Source of the DNA: Mycoplasmopsis maculosa
GTDB lineage: Bacteria > Bacillota_I > Bacilli_A > Mycoplasmatales > Metamycoplasmataceae
Length of the DNA: 64,000 bases
Reading direction: 5' to 3'
Assembly: GCF_900660665.1 (NCBI RefSeq)
Contig: NZ_LR215037.1
Location: 620,001 to 684,000, forward strand
Positions 31,927 through 44,710 of this stretch are shown here, one piece after another. Position numbers and translations under genes: made by a program. Below the pieces are notes generated by a model, which did no database searches, was not told the DNA's origin, and was given only the letters and a program-made list of their open reading frames with translations. The number at the start of each line of letters is the position of its first letter. The first letter of the stretch is position 1.

Positions 31927-33727
31927 TCATCTTAGTTTTTTATTAAAACTTTTCATAAAAAAAGTTTATTTTATAACAATTTTATCAATTAGTATATTTT
32001 CAATTTTATTAGTAAACATACTTGCTTTCACAATAAATTTAGTTGAATATGCAAAATACATTTTTTATGGTGTAGCATTATTTGAATTCTTATTAGTGAT
32101 TTTACTTTCTTCAATTACTTATGTTTGAAGTTATAAAGATTTAGAAGAAGAAGGAATAGAAATACTTATTTTTTCTAAGCCTATAACAAGAAAACAAATT
32201 TTTGTTTCGAAAACTATTTTTGCAATGATAATTGCAACAGTGTTGACGTTTGTATTTACTATAGGAAATATTTCATTAGCAAATGCGCTAAAAATAGAAA
32301 GTTATATTTTAGAAATAACATTAGGTTCAATTTTTTCATTCTTTTTTGCATTCTTGATTTTTGGATCATTTGTAGGTTTAATCGCCTATAAAGTAAATGC
32401 AAAAATAGCAATATCTATACCGTTTGTAGCATCAATACCATTGATTTTAGGGGGTTCATTTATAGCAAGTGATAACACTTCAACTTCAAATGAATTTGCT
32501 AAATATTTAAATTTAAAATATCAAAATAATCCAAGTGGAAAATTAAACAACATTGAAACATTTTATCTAAATGATCAAAAAGATAAGTATTTTATTTTAC
32601 CAAATGGTTTAAATAATAGTACTTTTAGTGAAAAACAAAAAGATTATTTAGAAAATGCCTTTAAAGATTCAAATAATTCTGGTACAAATTATCAAGTTTA
32701 TGCTTGAACAATTTTACCTTTTCAAATGTTAGATATATTTAATTATTCTAATTCAAACATATTAGGTTTTGTAGGGAATAATGAAAATAATTTATCTGAC
32801 TATTTATATTACAAACAATTAGATTCATATTTATATAATTATGAATTGTCAAATAATTCAAGTTTACTAAAATTAGTAACTACAAATACAGAAACGAAAG
32901 AAAAAGAATTAAAATATATTGTTCCTTCTTCATTAAAAAATAATAGTATTATTCCTAATCTTATTAATACTAAATTAATTTATTCACACAAAGATGCTTC
33001 TAATTTCAACGTTCCATTTGAAAAAGATAACTTTAGTTTTGGAGCTTCTGATGATTTGGTTGGAGAAATTGATTGAAATATTTTGAAAGAAGCTTTAGCA
33101 GATAAAGGTTTTAATATTTTAGCTAAAGAATTTTTTGAAAATTTAAACAAAGAATTAGAACTAGTTGATAATACAAATAGTTTATTAGTTAAGAAAACAA
33201 TTTTAGATAACATATCTTCAATTTTAGAAGATTCAAATAGTAAAATAAGATTATACGAAAATTCATCTACTATTCTTTTTAACGAACAATCATTAAAAAA
33301 TAAAACAATTAAAAGCGAACAAGAATTAAAGATTTATTTAGCTTCTGCGTTAATATATTATTTATATTTTAACAACCAAGATTCATTTTTACTTAAAAGT
33401 TTATTAAAAAATGATGATGAAACATTAGATTATACACCAAGTAAAATTCAATTAACTTTTGGAGAAAACACTTATTTTGTAGGTGGTTATAGTTCTTATG
33501 AAACTAAACAAGAAGTAAAAGAAATAAATGGCGAAAATAAAGTTATAATTCGTTATCAATTAAATGAAAGTGATAACTTTATGTTTCAAGCAGTAAATGA
33601 AGTTTATGAATTAAGAAGAAGCTATCAAGTTGTTAATAAATATGGATATATAGCTATCTGATTACTTGTAGCACTATTATTAAATGCAGGTTTATCAGTG
33701 CTTTATTACAGAAAAGATTATAAATAG
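31910..33727 (+). CDS. ABC-2 type permease
   Basis: 605 residues. Helices lie at about 20-40, 48-72, 100-123, 128-155 and 163-184, then a roughly 390-residue external region and one C-terminal helix (WLLVALLLNAGLSVLYY). The segment LEEEGIEILIFSKPITRKQI is the typical cytosolic coupling loop of ABC-2 permeases. Three TGA tryptophans, no internal TAA or TAG. It pairs with the ATPase at 30468. The large external domain, between the last two helices, is unusual for a bacterial permease. Confidence 0.88.
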
Positions 33728-33729
33728 TA

Positions 33730-34662
33730 ATGAAATTAAAAATTAATAAAATTCTTTTCGCTTCAATTCCTTCTATAATAGGAACAAGTTTAGTTGTAAG
33801 TTGCAATAATAAACAAGCAGAATTAAAATTTAGAGAATCAAATAAATTGGAATTATTTGAAGAATATAGAAAAATTTTCAAAGAGTATTATTTTAATGGA
33901 AATGAAGAAAATTTAAATAAATATATTTTAGAACAAAAAAACTTAGATTCTTTTTATAAAGATGAAGTAAATGCTTCATTAATAATTACTCCCCCTTTTG
34001 CCCCAAATGTAAAAAAAGGAACACCTTTAGCTCAAAAGTCAATTAAAACCATAAATGAAGCATTAAAAAATAATTCACTTTGATTCTTATTAAATTTAAA
34101 TAATTTTCAATTTGTATATAACTCATATGGAGATGAATTTAGCGCAAACCAATATAGCGCCCCTAAAAATGTTGAAAAAGATTTTAGCGGAAAAATGAAG
34201 AACCCAGGTATTATTATTAAAAAAATTATTAATTTACCTAGTTCAATAATCACAAAAGAATTTGATCAATTACCAGAATATAGTTATAAAAATAAAAAAT
34301 TACATTATTTAGTTTTTGAAAATAATGTAATACCTATTTTTACAGCTCAAAAAATAGATAACAACGAAAATATATTTTTTATTTTACCAACAGTAATTAC
34401 TTTTTCAACATTAGTTGATTTTAACGACTCATTAGAAAAATTACATCTAGGACTAGTAAGCCAAAGAAAAGAAATAGTAAATCAATATATCAAAACTTAT
34501 GGTGATCCAGAAAATGAAGAAAAATTAAAAAAAGATAAGAATGATTCAAATTTTTTTAGTTTATATGTTAAACATAATTATCAATTAGCTCTTAAAAATA
34601 TTTTAGAACAATCAAATGGACAAATTACAAAGTATACATGAGGTTTTATAAATGAAGAATAA
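33730..34662 (+). CDS. Surface lipoprotein with NLNNF aromatic motif (1 of 3)
   Basis: 310 residues; lipobox VVSC with Cys 25. The mature protein is charged and contains, from Trp 118, the motif WFLLNLNNFQFVYN shared with the next two lipoproteins. A C-terminal WGFINEE ends the protein. ATG lies two bases after the permease stop. I do not know its function; the repeated aromatic motif recalls the mycoplasma proteins called aromatic cluster surface proteins, a name I recall but could not check. Confidence 0.85.
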
Positions 34663-35668
34663 GAAGTTTTATTTTTTATTAAGTACATCAATATTACCTA
34701 TATCAACAATATCTTGTGTTTATTCTAAAAATCAGACTAATTATAGTTCATTGGTTGACCATACTTTTGATGTTTCAAATTCAAAAGTGTCAAATGAGAA
34801 AAAAACTCATAATAGTATAATAGAAAAACTTTTAAACGCTGTATTTAAACAAAATCAAGCAAGAAAAGTTGAATATTTAGAATCACAAAAAAACACTATT
34901 GAAATTGAAAAATCATTTAATGATTTGAAAAATGAAATAAATAATGAATTATCAGAAAAAAATGAAATCCAGACATTAATAAACAAAATACCAGAATTAA
35001 GACAAGCTGCGCAAAGAGAAAAAGAATTTAATAACAATCCACAAAAAGCTGAAGAAATTAACAAACAAATAAAAGAATATTTAGCAAGAATTAAAGAATT
35101 CAATAACAAAGCCAAAAGTTTTTTAGATAAAAAACTTCAAAGTTTAATAAATAAAAATTGATTTTATTTTTTAAATAATTTAAATAATTTTGAATTTAAT
35201 TTTATAGATTTCTTAACAATAAATTTAGGAACAAAAGCACAAGAACAACCAGAGTCATATAAAAAATATCTTGAGAATATTAATAAACTTCCGCCCTATA
35301 AATCTTTTCAATTTAAAGATTCTTTATTACAAAGTATTTTTGTAGGTGAAGAAACAAAGGAATTAGGCAATATAACTATTTTTTATATCAAAAAAGATAA
35401 AATGGTAATTAGACTTGCGGTAGAAAACACTGATTCAGATGAACCTAATATAAATGTTAATCCGTTTCAATGATATTTTGGTTCTTCATTAAACAAAAGT
35501 ATTTCACTTCAATTAGTTTCTAGAACTTATCATACCGGTTTTATTCATCAATTTACAAGTGGAATGGAAGAATTTGCTCAAGATATGATAATAAATCAAA
35601 GATATAAGGAACCAGGGAATATGTACGCATTATTAAATAAGGAAATTCCAAATGAAAAAAATAGTTAA
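34652..35668 (+). CDS. Surface lipoprotein with NLNNF aromatic motif (2 of 3)
   Basis: 338 residues; lipobox TISC with Cys 22. A coiled-coil stretch (about residues 55-165, rich in Glu, Lys, Asn, Ile) precedes the shared motif WFYFLNNLNNFEFNF from Trp 170. It starts 11 bases before the end of the previous lipoprotein gene. The C-terminal half is a compact domain of similar length to the neighbouring lipoproteins, suggesting tandem duplication and divergence. Confidence 0.85.
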
Positions 35669-37091
35669 ATATTTATCTCCCTTATCAATATTACCGACTA
35701 TTTTAGTGGCTTCTCAATGTTCTGATATTAAAACAGCAGATATACATAAAGAAGAACAAAAAATAATTAATAATGTTGAAAACTTTCAAAATTTTATAAA
35801 TCAAAAAGGAATACAAGCTTTACTAAAATTAGCTTTTCCTGATGAAAAACAAAGAAATGAATATATAAAATATACAAGTAACATACCTGATAGCTATGCA
35901 AATAAAGTTAGCATGTTTTTGAGATACGGAAATGTAATTTTAGCCCCAAATATAGTTGATTTTTTGGGTAAAAGAGCGTATCCAGCACAGTTTTCTAGCA
36001 AGGAAATAACAAATCTTGAAAGAAAAAACTGATTATGATATCTTTTTAATTTAAATAATTTTACATTTATGCAATATAAAGATTCTTCTGATTCAGACTA
36101 TTTTAATGATGTTTCTAAAAATAATATTTCTTTTGAAGAAAGTGTAAGACTTTACAAGTTATTTTATAAACCTTCAAGCAATAGAATAGTTAATTATACA
36201 ATAGTTGAAACAGCAAATAGCGAAGAAGATGATGAAAGACTTTTGAATTTCATATTTTTAAATGAAGATGGATATATTATTCAAGTTAAACTTGAAACAA
36301 CATATAATAGTCAAAGTAATTTTAATATAAAAGTTAATACTCATATTCATACATTTCCTGATTTGGTAACTAAAAAGGTATCATTAAAAGAATTTGATTT
36401 AAATAAATTTGCTAGAGCTATATCACATTTTAATGGTTTAACTGAAAAACAATCTAATAGTAGAGAAATACTTTTTAGTGATGAATATGGTGGCGCTAAA
36501 TTGGCTTATATACCTGTTAATTTTAACAACAATAATGCTGTTATAACAACTATTCCTGAGGCTGAATTAAAAAGATTAGAAGAAGAATTAAATATCTATA
36601 AAAATGCTATAAATGAAAAAATTCAAGCTTTAGAATGATTGATAAATAAAGAAAAATATGAAATTGATTTAAATAATGCAGATGAAAAATCTAGTGTAGA
36701 TGAAATATTAAAATCGGCTATAAATCAAAATAACGAAGATAAAATTATTTTAGAAGAATTAAAAAAACAAATTCAAATAGAAATACAAAATTTAGATTCT
36801 ATTAGGGATAATTTAACAGAATCTGAATATAACTCATTTAAAGAAAAATTCGAATTAGTTAAAAAACCAAACGATATGAGAATTATCAAAAATGAGTTAA
36901 GAGACTTGCTAAAAAGAAAAGAAGATCTTAAAAAATATATACCCCAAATTGAAGCATTAGAAAATCTTTCTAGAGAAAGAAAAGATTATTATATAGCCAA
37001 GTTAAATGATCCAGATGAATGACCTGAAGATGTTGTTGAAGAAGCAACTGAAGAAAATGAAAACGGGCAGTCTAATCCTGAAGAAGAATAA
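35652..37091 (+). CDS. Surface lipoprotein with NLNNF aromatic motif (3 of 3)
   Basis: 479 residues; lipobox VASQC with Cys 23. The shared motif WLWYLFNLNNFTFMQYK begins at Trp 127. A coiled coil follows at about residues 295-450 and the tail is very acidic (PDEWPEDVVEEATEE). It overlaps the preceding gene by 17 bases. Unlike its neighbour, the coiled coil lies after, not before, the shared domain, so the modules have been rearranged. Confidence 0.85.
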
Positions 37092-37092
37092 T

Positions 37093-37119
37093 AAAAAAGC
37101 GTTATATTAACGCTTTTTT
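37093..37119. terminator. Bidirectional terminator between convergent genes
   Basis: AAAAAAGCGTT pairs with AACGCTTTTTT (11 bp, 5-base loop). It ends the lipoprotein operon. The same bases encode the last codons and stop of the leftward membrane protein gene. Confidence 0.9.
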
Positions 37120-37629
37120 AAAATTTATTTTAAGTTGAAAGGCTACAGGTATATATAAAATTAATATTACGGCTATAAATAAGGTATATATGATAAAAGA
37201 TAACTGAATTTTATTTGCATAAATATTAAATCATGCGTTTATAAGACTTAAAATCATAACTATGCTCAATATGGAAATTAAACTTATTAAATTTCTTTTT
37301 TCTCTTTTTGTATCTAAATTATGAAGTGAAAGTTTATTAATAAAAAACAAAGGTAATAAACTTTTTAAAAAACCATTATCATTAGTGATTAAAATTGCAA
37401 ACTGACTGACTCATATTATCAAAAATGATAAAAATATTAAAACGAAAGAAGTTAAGTAAGAAACTTTTCAATCAATAATACTTTTTATACTTTGAGGGGT
37501 ATTTTCTTCATAAAGTTTAGAATTGTAATTATTTGTCCACGCAATGAATATACCTATAAATAGTATTGTTGTAATAAATAAAATTAAAAGTAAAATATTA
37601 AAACTCAAAAATATTTTTTTATTATTCAT
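37102..37629 (-). CDS. Four-helix membrane protein, unknown
   Basis: 175 residues with four hydrophobic helices (about 8-30, 58-80, 115-137 and 145-167) and a basic loop (HNLDTKREKRNL) between the second and third. No recognised domain. GAGG lies upstream of the ATG at 37629. The stop codon and last three codons lie within the shared terminator hairpin. It has its own short upstream gap from yidC, which ends in a terminator. Confidence 0.75.
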
Positions 37630-37701
37630 CAACACCTCTTTTTCAAAATAAATATTTATCTTGCAATTTAATTTTATGTTATTTCTTCACTAACTTAAAA
37701 T

Positions 37702-37732
37702 AAAAAAATACGGAAACTATTTTTCCATATTT
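37702..37732 (-). terminator. yidC terminator
   Basis: On the minus strand AAATATGGAAA pairs with TTTCCGTATTT (one G-T pair), followed by further T. It lies 7 bases after the yidC stop. Confidence 0.8.
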
Positions 37733-37738
37733 TTTCCA

Positions 37739-39967
37739 CTAATTTTTATTTAAATATTTTCTTCTATAACGAGCTGATTTTTTGTAATAATGAATAGCTA
37801 GAGTTTGACCAATTGTTCAAAGACCTGATATTATTCAATAAACTTGAACACCAGCTGCGAAAATAAATGTTATAAAGAAGAAAACAACAGACATAATTGT
37901 TTGTGTTCTATTTGATTTTTTAAGTGCTTTTGCTTCTTCAGGTGTTGTACGTTCTTTGAATTTCTTCATATTAAGAAGTTTAGGTAAAAATTGAGATATA
38001 CCTTGTACAATACCTACAACTATCAATATTCCTAAATATTGTCATTCTTGTTCAAAGAATAAACGTCTTCAAGAAGTTTGTGAGAATGAAATAGATAAGA
38101 ATGTTGTAGATTTCATTTCAGGAAGCCCTTGAATAACCCTTCATATAGCAAAGAAGAATGGAAGCGAAATAATCAATGTTGCGAATGTATCTAACGGATT
38201 AATTCCGTTTTTCTTATACAATTCTGAAATTTCTTGTTGATGTCTTGCTTTCATTTGTTTATTGTCTTTAAAATCAATATATTTAGCATCAATTTTTGCT
38301 TTTTTAGATTTTAATTCTTCTTGTTTAGATTGGTTTATTGTTTGTTTTCAAGTGACAGCTAACATTAAACCACGAAGAATGATTGTTATTATTAAAATAG
38401 CCAAAATCGTTCCTCAACCTGATAAAGGTGTTATACCTACTGTTAATCAGCTTGAAACATATGCTAATGGATAAACAAACAATCCATAAAATGGCCCAAG
38501 TTTTCAAGAAGTTGCTCAACTATCAATAATTCTTTGAGGCATTTCACCCTGAAATGGCATTTCGATAAATGATTTAGCTGTATTAAGTGTATATTTTGAA
38601 TTCGGAGCATCTACACTAATTGAGTCAACAGATGTTAATTTTTCGTTTAAAGCCTTAATTTGCGCCTCTAAACTTTCTTTTTCTTTTTCATCTGATGAAT
38701 TATTAAATTTTTCTACTGTTTTTTTTAAAGCAAGTAGATCAACTTCTCGTTGAGCATTAACTCTATTTGTAGAAGAGAAATTTAATATATTTGCATATTT
38801 TGAAATATTAAGTGTATAACTTCTAATAGCTAAAAATTGTTCGCCTGATAAAGAAACATCACCAGGATTATTTTTAATTTGTTCTACAAGTTTTTTAGAT
38901 CATTCTCCATAACTTGAGTAGTTTGTAGTTCTTAAAACTCTAGAGTAAAAATTATTTGTATTTGTAGCTTCAACATCAAATGTATTTAAAGCTAACGCTT
39001 CTAAATAATCTCTTCTTAAAGCACCTATCCCGTAAGGATCTTGAATCACTTCAGATGTATTCGGATCTTTATAAGTGCTTGAGTTCTCAATAACAAATGT
39101 AGATAATTCTTTTTCAAAATCTAATCTAACTTCTGATTTATTACCTTGATTTGAAATTTTTACATTTTCAATAAAATGACCCTTTTGTAAGTCTTTTTCA
39201 TTATAAGTGCCGGCTAAAAGACTTGCGTTATTAGGATTCAATCTTAAAACAAAAGTTTGACCATTATTATCTGTTTTAAAATATTCATTAAAGTTAAATG
39301 AGGGATCGATAAACTCTCATGAATTATATTTACTAAAAATACTTCTGTATTTATAATTTTCAAAATCTGATAAAACTCCAGATTCTTTTTGTCTTTCAGG
39401 ATCAATACCTATTGTAGCAAAAAGATATTTACCATTATTTAAATAAAGTTCAGTATTATTAACTGCTTTATTATTTAAATCTACAAATCTAACAGCTGTA
39501 TTGTAATTTAAATATGATCCGTATTTTCCTTTTGCTTGTTCAGTTTGTTCTCTTAATTTTTCAAGTATATCTTTTGAATTTTCATAAGATAAATGGTAGT
39601 TAACTGTTTGATCTTCAACTAATCCTAAAAATTCACCGCTTTTAACAAAATCCTTTGCATAATTAAAAACAGGATCATTTTTTTCAGGTTCCACTGATTC
39701 ATTTGAAAAATCATTTTGTTGCTTAAAAGTAGTAACATGTGGACTTACTCTGTTATGACTAGTGTAGAATTCTATACCATTACCGGTATAGTTTGAAGAT
39801 GAAATAACGAAACTTTGGATACACCCTGTAAGTGTAAAACCAAAAATTAATACATAAATAACTATTTTTATTCAAAATCAAACACGTTTAAAAACGCTAG
39901 CTTTTTTATTTTTTTGACGGTCTTTATCTGAAAAATAGTTAAAATTTTCTGATCTACGATCTTTCAT
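37739..39967 (-). CDS. yidC: Membrane protein insertase YidC/OxaA
   Basis: 742 residues, much longer than the roughly 280-residue Bacillus forms. A first helix near residues 32-52 contains a lipobox-like FTLTGC (Cys 49), followed by an external domain of about 420 residues with a coiled coil (LLALKKTVEKFNN). The conserved insertase core follows with five helices, including the motif TIMSVVFFFITFIFAAGVQV. It inserts membrane proteins with or without SecYEG. It overlaps rnpA by one base (TAATG) in the usual rpmH-rnpA-yidC cluster. Confidence 0.95.
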
Positions 39968-40290
39968 TATTTGTTACTCAATTTATTAAAAAGTTTTTTT
40001 ATAGCATCAGCTTTAATGATGAATTTTTCATTTAAAAATTCTTTTCTAAGTATTAAAACCATATTAAATTTCAAATGATAAACATTCAATTCGTGAACAA
40101 TGTGTTTAAGTTGTCTTTTATAAAAATTTCTATAATAGGCATTACAAAATTTTTTTGGTATTGTTATGCCTATTTTAAAATCACTTGATGATTTGTAATA
40201 TAAAACAAGATATTTATTAACAAGTTGTTTTTTTTGTTTTATTATTTCATCAAATTCTCAACTTTTTTGTAAACGATATTTTTTCTTCAT
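39967..40290 (-). CDS. rnpA: Ribonuclease P protein component
   Basis: 107 residues. RnpA pattern: the N-terminal KKYRLQKSWEFDEIIKQ, KIGITIPKKFCNAYYRN, then the arginine-lysine helix RNFYKRQLKHIVHE (the RNR motif, slightly degenerate). It assists the RNA subunit in maturing tRNA 5' ends. The stop overlaps the yidC start by one base. Confidence 0.94.
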
Positions 40291-40322
40291 AATAAACTTA
40301 TGCAAAACCTTTTAATATTTTT

Positions 40323-40472
40323 TTATTTATCATCTGATACAGTTAATCTTGATCTACCTTTAGCTCTTCTAGCAGCTAAAACTTTTCTTCCGTTTTCTGT
40401 GGCCATTCTTGCACGGAAACCATGTACTTTAGCTCTTTGTCTTTTTTTAGGTTGATATGTTCTTGTACTCAT
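40323..40472 (-). CDS. rpmH: 50S ribosomal protein L34
   Basis: 49 residues. L34 signature [20 protein letters not shown] with the basic tail [19 protein letters not shown] lies just upstream of the ATG. In most bacteria this gene sits beside dnaA; here it is about 15 kb away. Confidence 0.98.
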   Translation of the reverse strand: MSTRTYQPKKRQRAKVHGFRARMATENGRKVLAARRAKGRSRLTVSDDK

Positions 40473-40660
40473 ATTTCCTCCAATTTATTTAATATTAAAT
40501 ATATTTACAAATTATAAACTAAAAATCTCCTTTTCTTTAGAAAATAATTTCTTAATATTTTAATTATTTGTAATATGATTTAATTATTAAAAATAGACTT
40601 ATTATAAAATAAACAGTTTTTTTATAATATTTACTAAAATACCTATAAAAAAGGAGTGTT
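40473..40660. promoter_or_regulatory. Divergent promoter region rpmH / serS
   Basis: 188 AT-rich bases, no gene. A TATAAT at 40623-40628 and AAAGGAG at 40650-40656 serve serS. The left part holds the rpmH ribosome binding site (GGAGG). No riboswitch or T-box motif is visible. Confidence 0.4.
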
Positions 40661-41932
<1,272 letters not shown>

Positions 41933-41933
41933 A

Positions 41934-41954
41934 AAAACAGCCATCGGCTGTTTT
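41934..41954. terminator. Bidirectional terminator serS / nusG
   Basis: AAAACAGCC pairs with GGCTGTTTT (9 bp, 3-base loop) with T-rich flanks on both strands. Confidence 0.9.
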
Positions 41955-41955
41955 A

Positions 41956-42572
41956 TTATTTTTCTTGACTTTTTAAAACACTATAACTGAAATCAGTAGG
42001 TACTTTTTTACCAAAATATTCAATTTCTACAATAGCCTTTTCTGAAGAATTACTAAATTCGATTACAACACCGCTTGTTCCTTTGAAAGGACCATCAATT
42101 ATTTCTACTATCTCACCAATTGTGAACTTATCATTTGTTTTTCCATCTTCAAAGTCTTTAAAATATTCTTGTTCTTTTGCAGTTGCTTTTTTAATTTGAC
42201 TTTCTGATACAGGAGTAGGTTTAGAACCCTTACCAGATGAACCTATAAGACCGGTTACATATTGCGTATTACGAATAACAAATCAAGCTTTATCAGTCAT
42301 ATCCATTTTTATAAAAATATAACCGCTATAAACATTTACATATTTCACCTTATAAGGCTCACCTAAATCTTTTTTTCTTTCTCTTTTTGAGTTAGTGTTG
42401 GCTTTTTAAAAATTTTGAATGCACCATCTGGTGTAGCAAAGTGATCGAAACAATCTTCAACTTGTTCACTAACAATACGATTTTTTAATGATTCAACAAC
42501 TTGTTCTTCTTTACCTGAAACAGTACTAATCATGTATCATAAAAAATTATTATTCTTTTTATTACTTTCCAT
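41956..42572 (-). pseudogene. nusG: Transcription factor NusG, frameshifted at an A7 run
   Basis: The frame from ATG 42572 reads a normal NusG N-terminus (WYMISTVSGKEEQVVESL) but meets TAG at 42363-42365 after 69 residues. From the same place another phase continues with GEPYKVKYVNVYSGYIFIKM, the middle NGN domain, and a KOW domain (GEIVEIIDGPFKGTSGVV), ending at 41956. Adding one A to the run of seven A on the minus strand (42370-42376) restores one frame of about 205 residues. NusG is almost universally essential, so a sequence error, transcriptional slippage or frameshifting is more likely than loss. It sits in the normal rpmG-secE-nusG order. Confidence 0.9.
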
Positions 42573-42588
42573 TTTTCACTCCTATATA

Positions 42589-42798
42589 TTAATTTGTGTT
42601 TATTCCTATTCCTTTAAAAAAGTATGTGATTAAAGCCGTAAATCCAAAAATAAACAATGTAACTAAAACTGCAAAAACAATTGTTTGAGTGAATGAAACT
42701 CAATTTTGTTTTGCTGTAGGCCATTTAACTCTCTTCATTTCTTTTACAAAATGTCTGATTAAATATTTCTTCGGTTTATTCTTTTTATTATTTTCCAT
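42589..42798 (-). CDS. secE: Preprotein translocase subunit SecE
   Basis: 69 residues. The SecE core is clear: HFVKEMKRVKWPTAKQNW followed by one membrane helix (about 38-60). It joins SecY and SecG in the translocon. It lies between rpmG (7 bases) and nusG (16 bases), the conserved order. Confidence 0.96.
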
Positions 42799-42804
42799 GT
42801 TTAC

Positions 42805-42957
42805 CTACTTTTCTTCTTTGTGTTGTGTATGTTCTTTACATTTAGGGCAATATTTTTTAATAATAATTCTATTAGAAATACTAGCCATACTTTTATTTGT
42901 TGTGTAATTCATTGATTGACATTGCTCACAACATAATGAAACTTTTCTTTTAAGCAT
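42805..42957 (-). CDS. rpmG: 50S ribosomal protein L33
   Basis: 50 residues. Zinc-binding form with CEQC (residues 10-13) and CPKC (37-40). It keeps IIIKKYCPKCKEHT, typical of L33. First gene of rpmG-secE-nusG. Confidence 0.97.
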   Translation of the reverse strand: MLKRKVSLCCEQCQSMNYTTNKSMASISNRIIIKKYCPKCKEHTQHKEEK

Positions 42958-43049
42958 ATTTTTATTATATTAAAATATTAAAAAAAATACCTAAATTACA
43001 TTAATTTAAGAATTTATAGTTTAATTATATATTAAAATTTTAAAAAAAT

Positions 43050-43067
43050 AAGTCGTTTGAACGACTT
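43050..43067 (-). terminator. argS terminator overlapping its stop codon
   Basis: AAGTCGTT pairs with AACGACTT (8 bp, 2-base spacer). The minus strand continues with T7. The argS TAA lies in the outer arm. Confidence 0.8.
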
Positions 43068-44682
43068 ACATTTGATGTGGTGCAGAAACCTCTAATAATT
43101 TTAGTCCGTTTTCTAAAACAATATTTACTGCTTTTACTAATGCTAATTTACTTGATTCTTCATTATGACCAATTATTTTTTCAGAATTTGAATATCATGA
43201 GTTAAATTCTTTCGCCACTTTTATTAAATATTGTGTTAATAAATGTGTTAAATATTTCTCTGCTGATTTTTTGATTATTTCTGGGAACTCTAAAAGTGTA
43301 GAAACAAGTTTTTGATCGTTTTCATCAGTATAGCTAGTAGCAATAATTTCATTTTCCTTTAAATTTGTTTTATTTAATAATGTTCAAGCTCTTGCGTTTG
43401 CATATTGAACTAAAATAACAGGGTTATCATTGTTTTTACTTGTTGCAATGTCAATGTCAAAATCAAGTTTTGAATTATATGTTCTATCCAAAAGAATAAA
43501 TCTTGCTGAATCTTTTCCTACTAAATCAACAAATTCTTTTAAATAGAAACTAGTTCCACGTCTTTTTGACATTTTAAATTCTTCGCCATTTTTTACCAAT
43601 CTAACTAATTGCATGCATAATACAATTAGGTTATCACTCTTCATTCCTAAGTCTTTCATTGCACATTCCATTCTCTTAATATATCCAGAATGATCTGCTC
43701 CTCAAACATTCATAATAATTGGGTTTTTGCCAGTTTTGTTAAATTTAATTCTGTGATATGCTATGTCTGGCAAGAAGTAGGTAAAATCTCCATCGCTTTT
43801 AATTAAAACACGATCTTTATCATCGCCGTGAATAGTAGTTTTCAATCAAGTTGCACCATCTTTTTGGTATGCATTTTTAAGCTCTTTTACAGTTGCATAA
43901 ATTTTTTCTGCATTGTTATCATATAAACTTTTTTCACTATAAAATACGTCAAATCAAACACCAAAATCTTTAAGTGTTTTCTTAATAACTGTTAAATATA
44001 ATTCAACTGATTCTTTTTTAAAAAAATCTAATAATTCACCCTCTAATTTTTGATCTTTAAATTTATCACCATATTTTTTAAAAAATTCTTTAGCGCCTCA
44101 AACAATATCTGAACCTTTATATGATTCTTCAGGTAATTCAAAATCAGGATTAAAAATTTGTTGATATCTAGCAAAAACGCTTTCTGCAAGCATATTAATT
44201 TGATTACCTGCATCATTAATATAATATTCACGTGTAACATTCATACCAGCGAATTCAACAATATTAGCAATTGTGCTACCAATAGCTGCGTTTCTTGCGT
44301 GACCAACATGTAAATAACCTGTTGGGTTAGCTGAAACAAATTCTATGTTTATATCACCTTTAAGATTTCCTTTACCGTAATTCTCACCCTTTTTAATAAT
44401 TTCATTTACAGCATCTATAAAAGAACCTTCAGCAATGTTAAAATTAATAAAACCAGGTCCTGCAATTTCAATTGAAGAAAGGCCAAATTTATTTTTATCT
44501 ATTTTACTTACAATTAATTTTGCTAATTCTAAAGGATTTCTTTTATTTCCCATAGCCATATTAGTTGTTAGATCAGCATGACCTTTTGGTTCAATTAGTA
44601 AAATTTCCTTTTCTATATTTAATTCATTTGCAATTGTTTTTAATTCATTTAATAATAAATCTTTCAAAATAAGTTTATTCAT
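43066..44682 (-). CDS. argS: Arginine-tRNA ligase
   Basis: 538 residues from the ATG at 44682; an upstream in-frame ATG at 44730 would overlap the preceding gene. Class I motifs: HVGH in [19 protein letters not shown] in [12 protein letters not shown], and the C-terminal VSAPHQM. It charges tRNA(Arg). It lies between the sigma-like gene and rpmG, an insertion into the otherwise Bacillus-like order. Confidence 0.98.
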
Positions 44683-44710
44683 AGTGATTATATTATAATC
44701 AATGCAAAAA

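Noticed and set aside
42360-42572. Short NusG fragment as a separate functional protein
   Set aside because: The matching remainder follows in the next phase without a start site, so a frameshift is the simpler reading.
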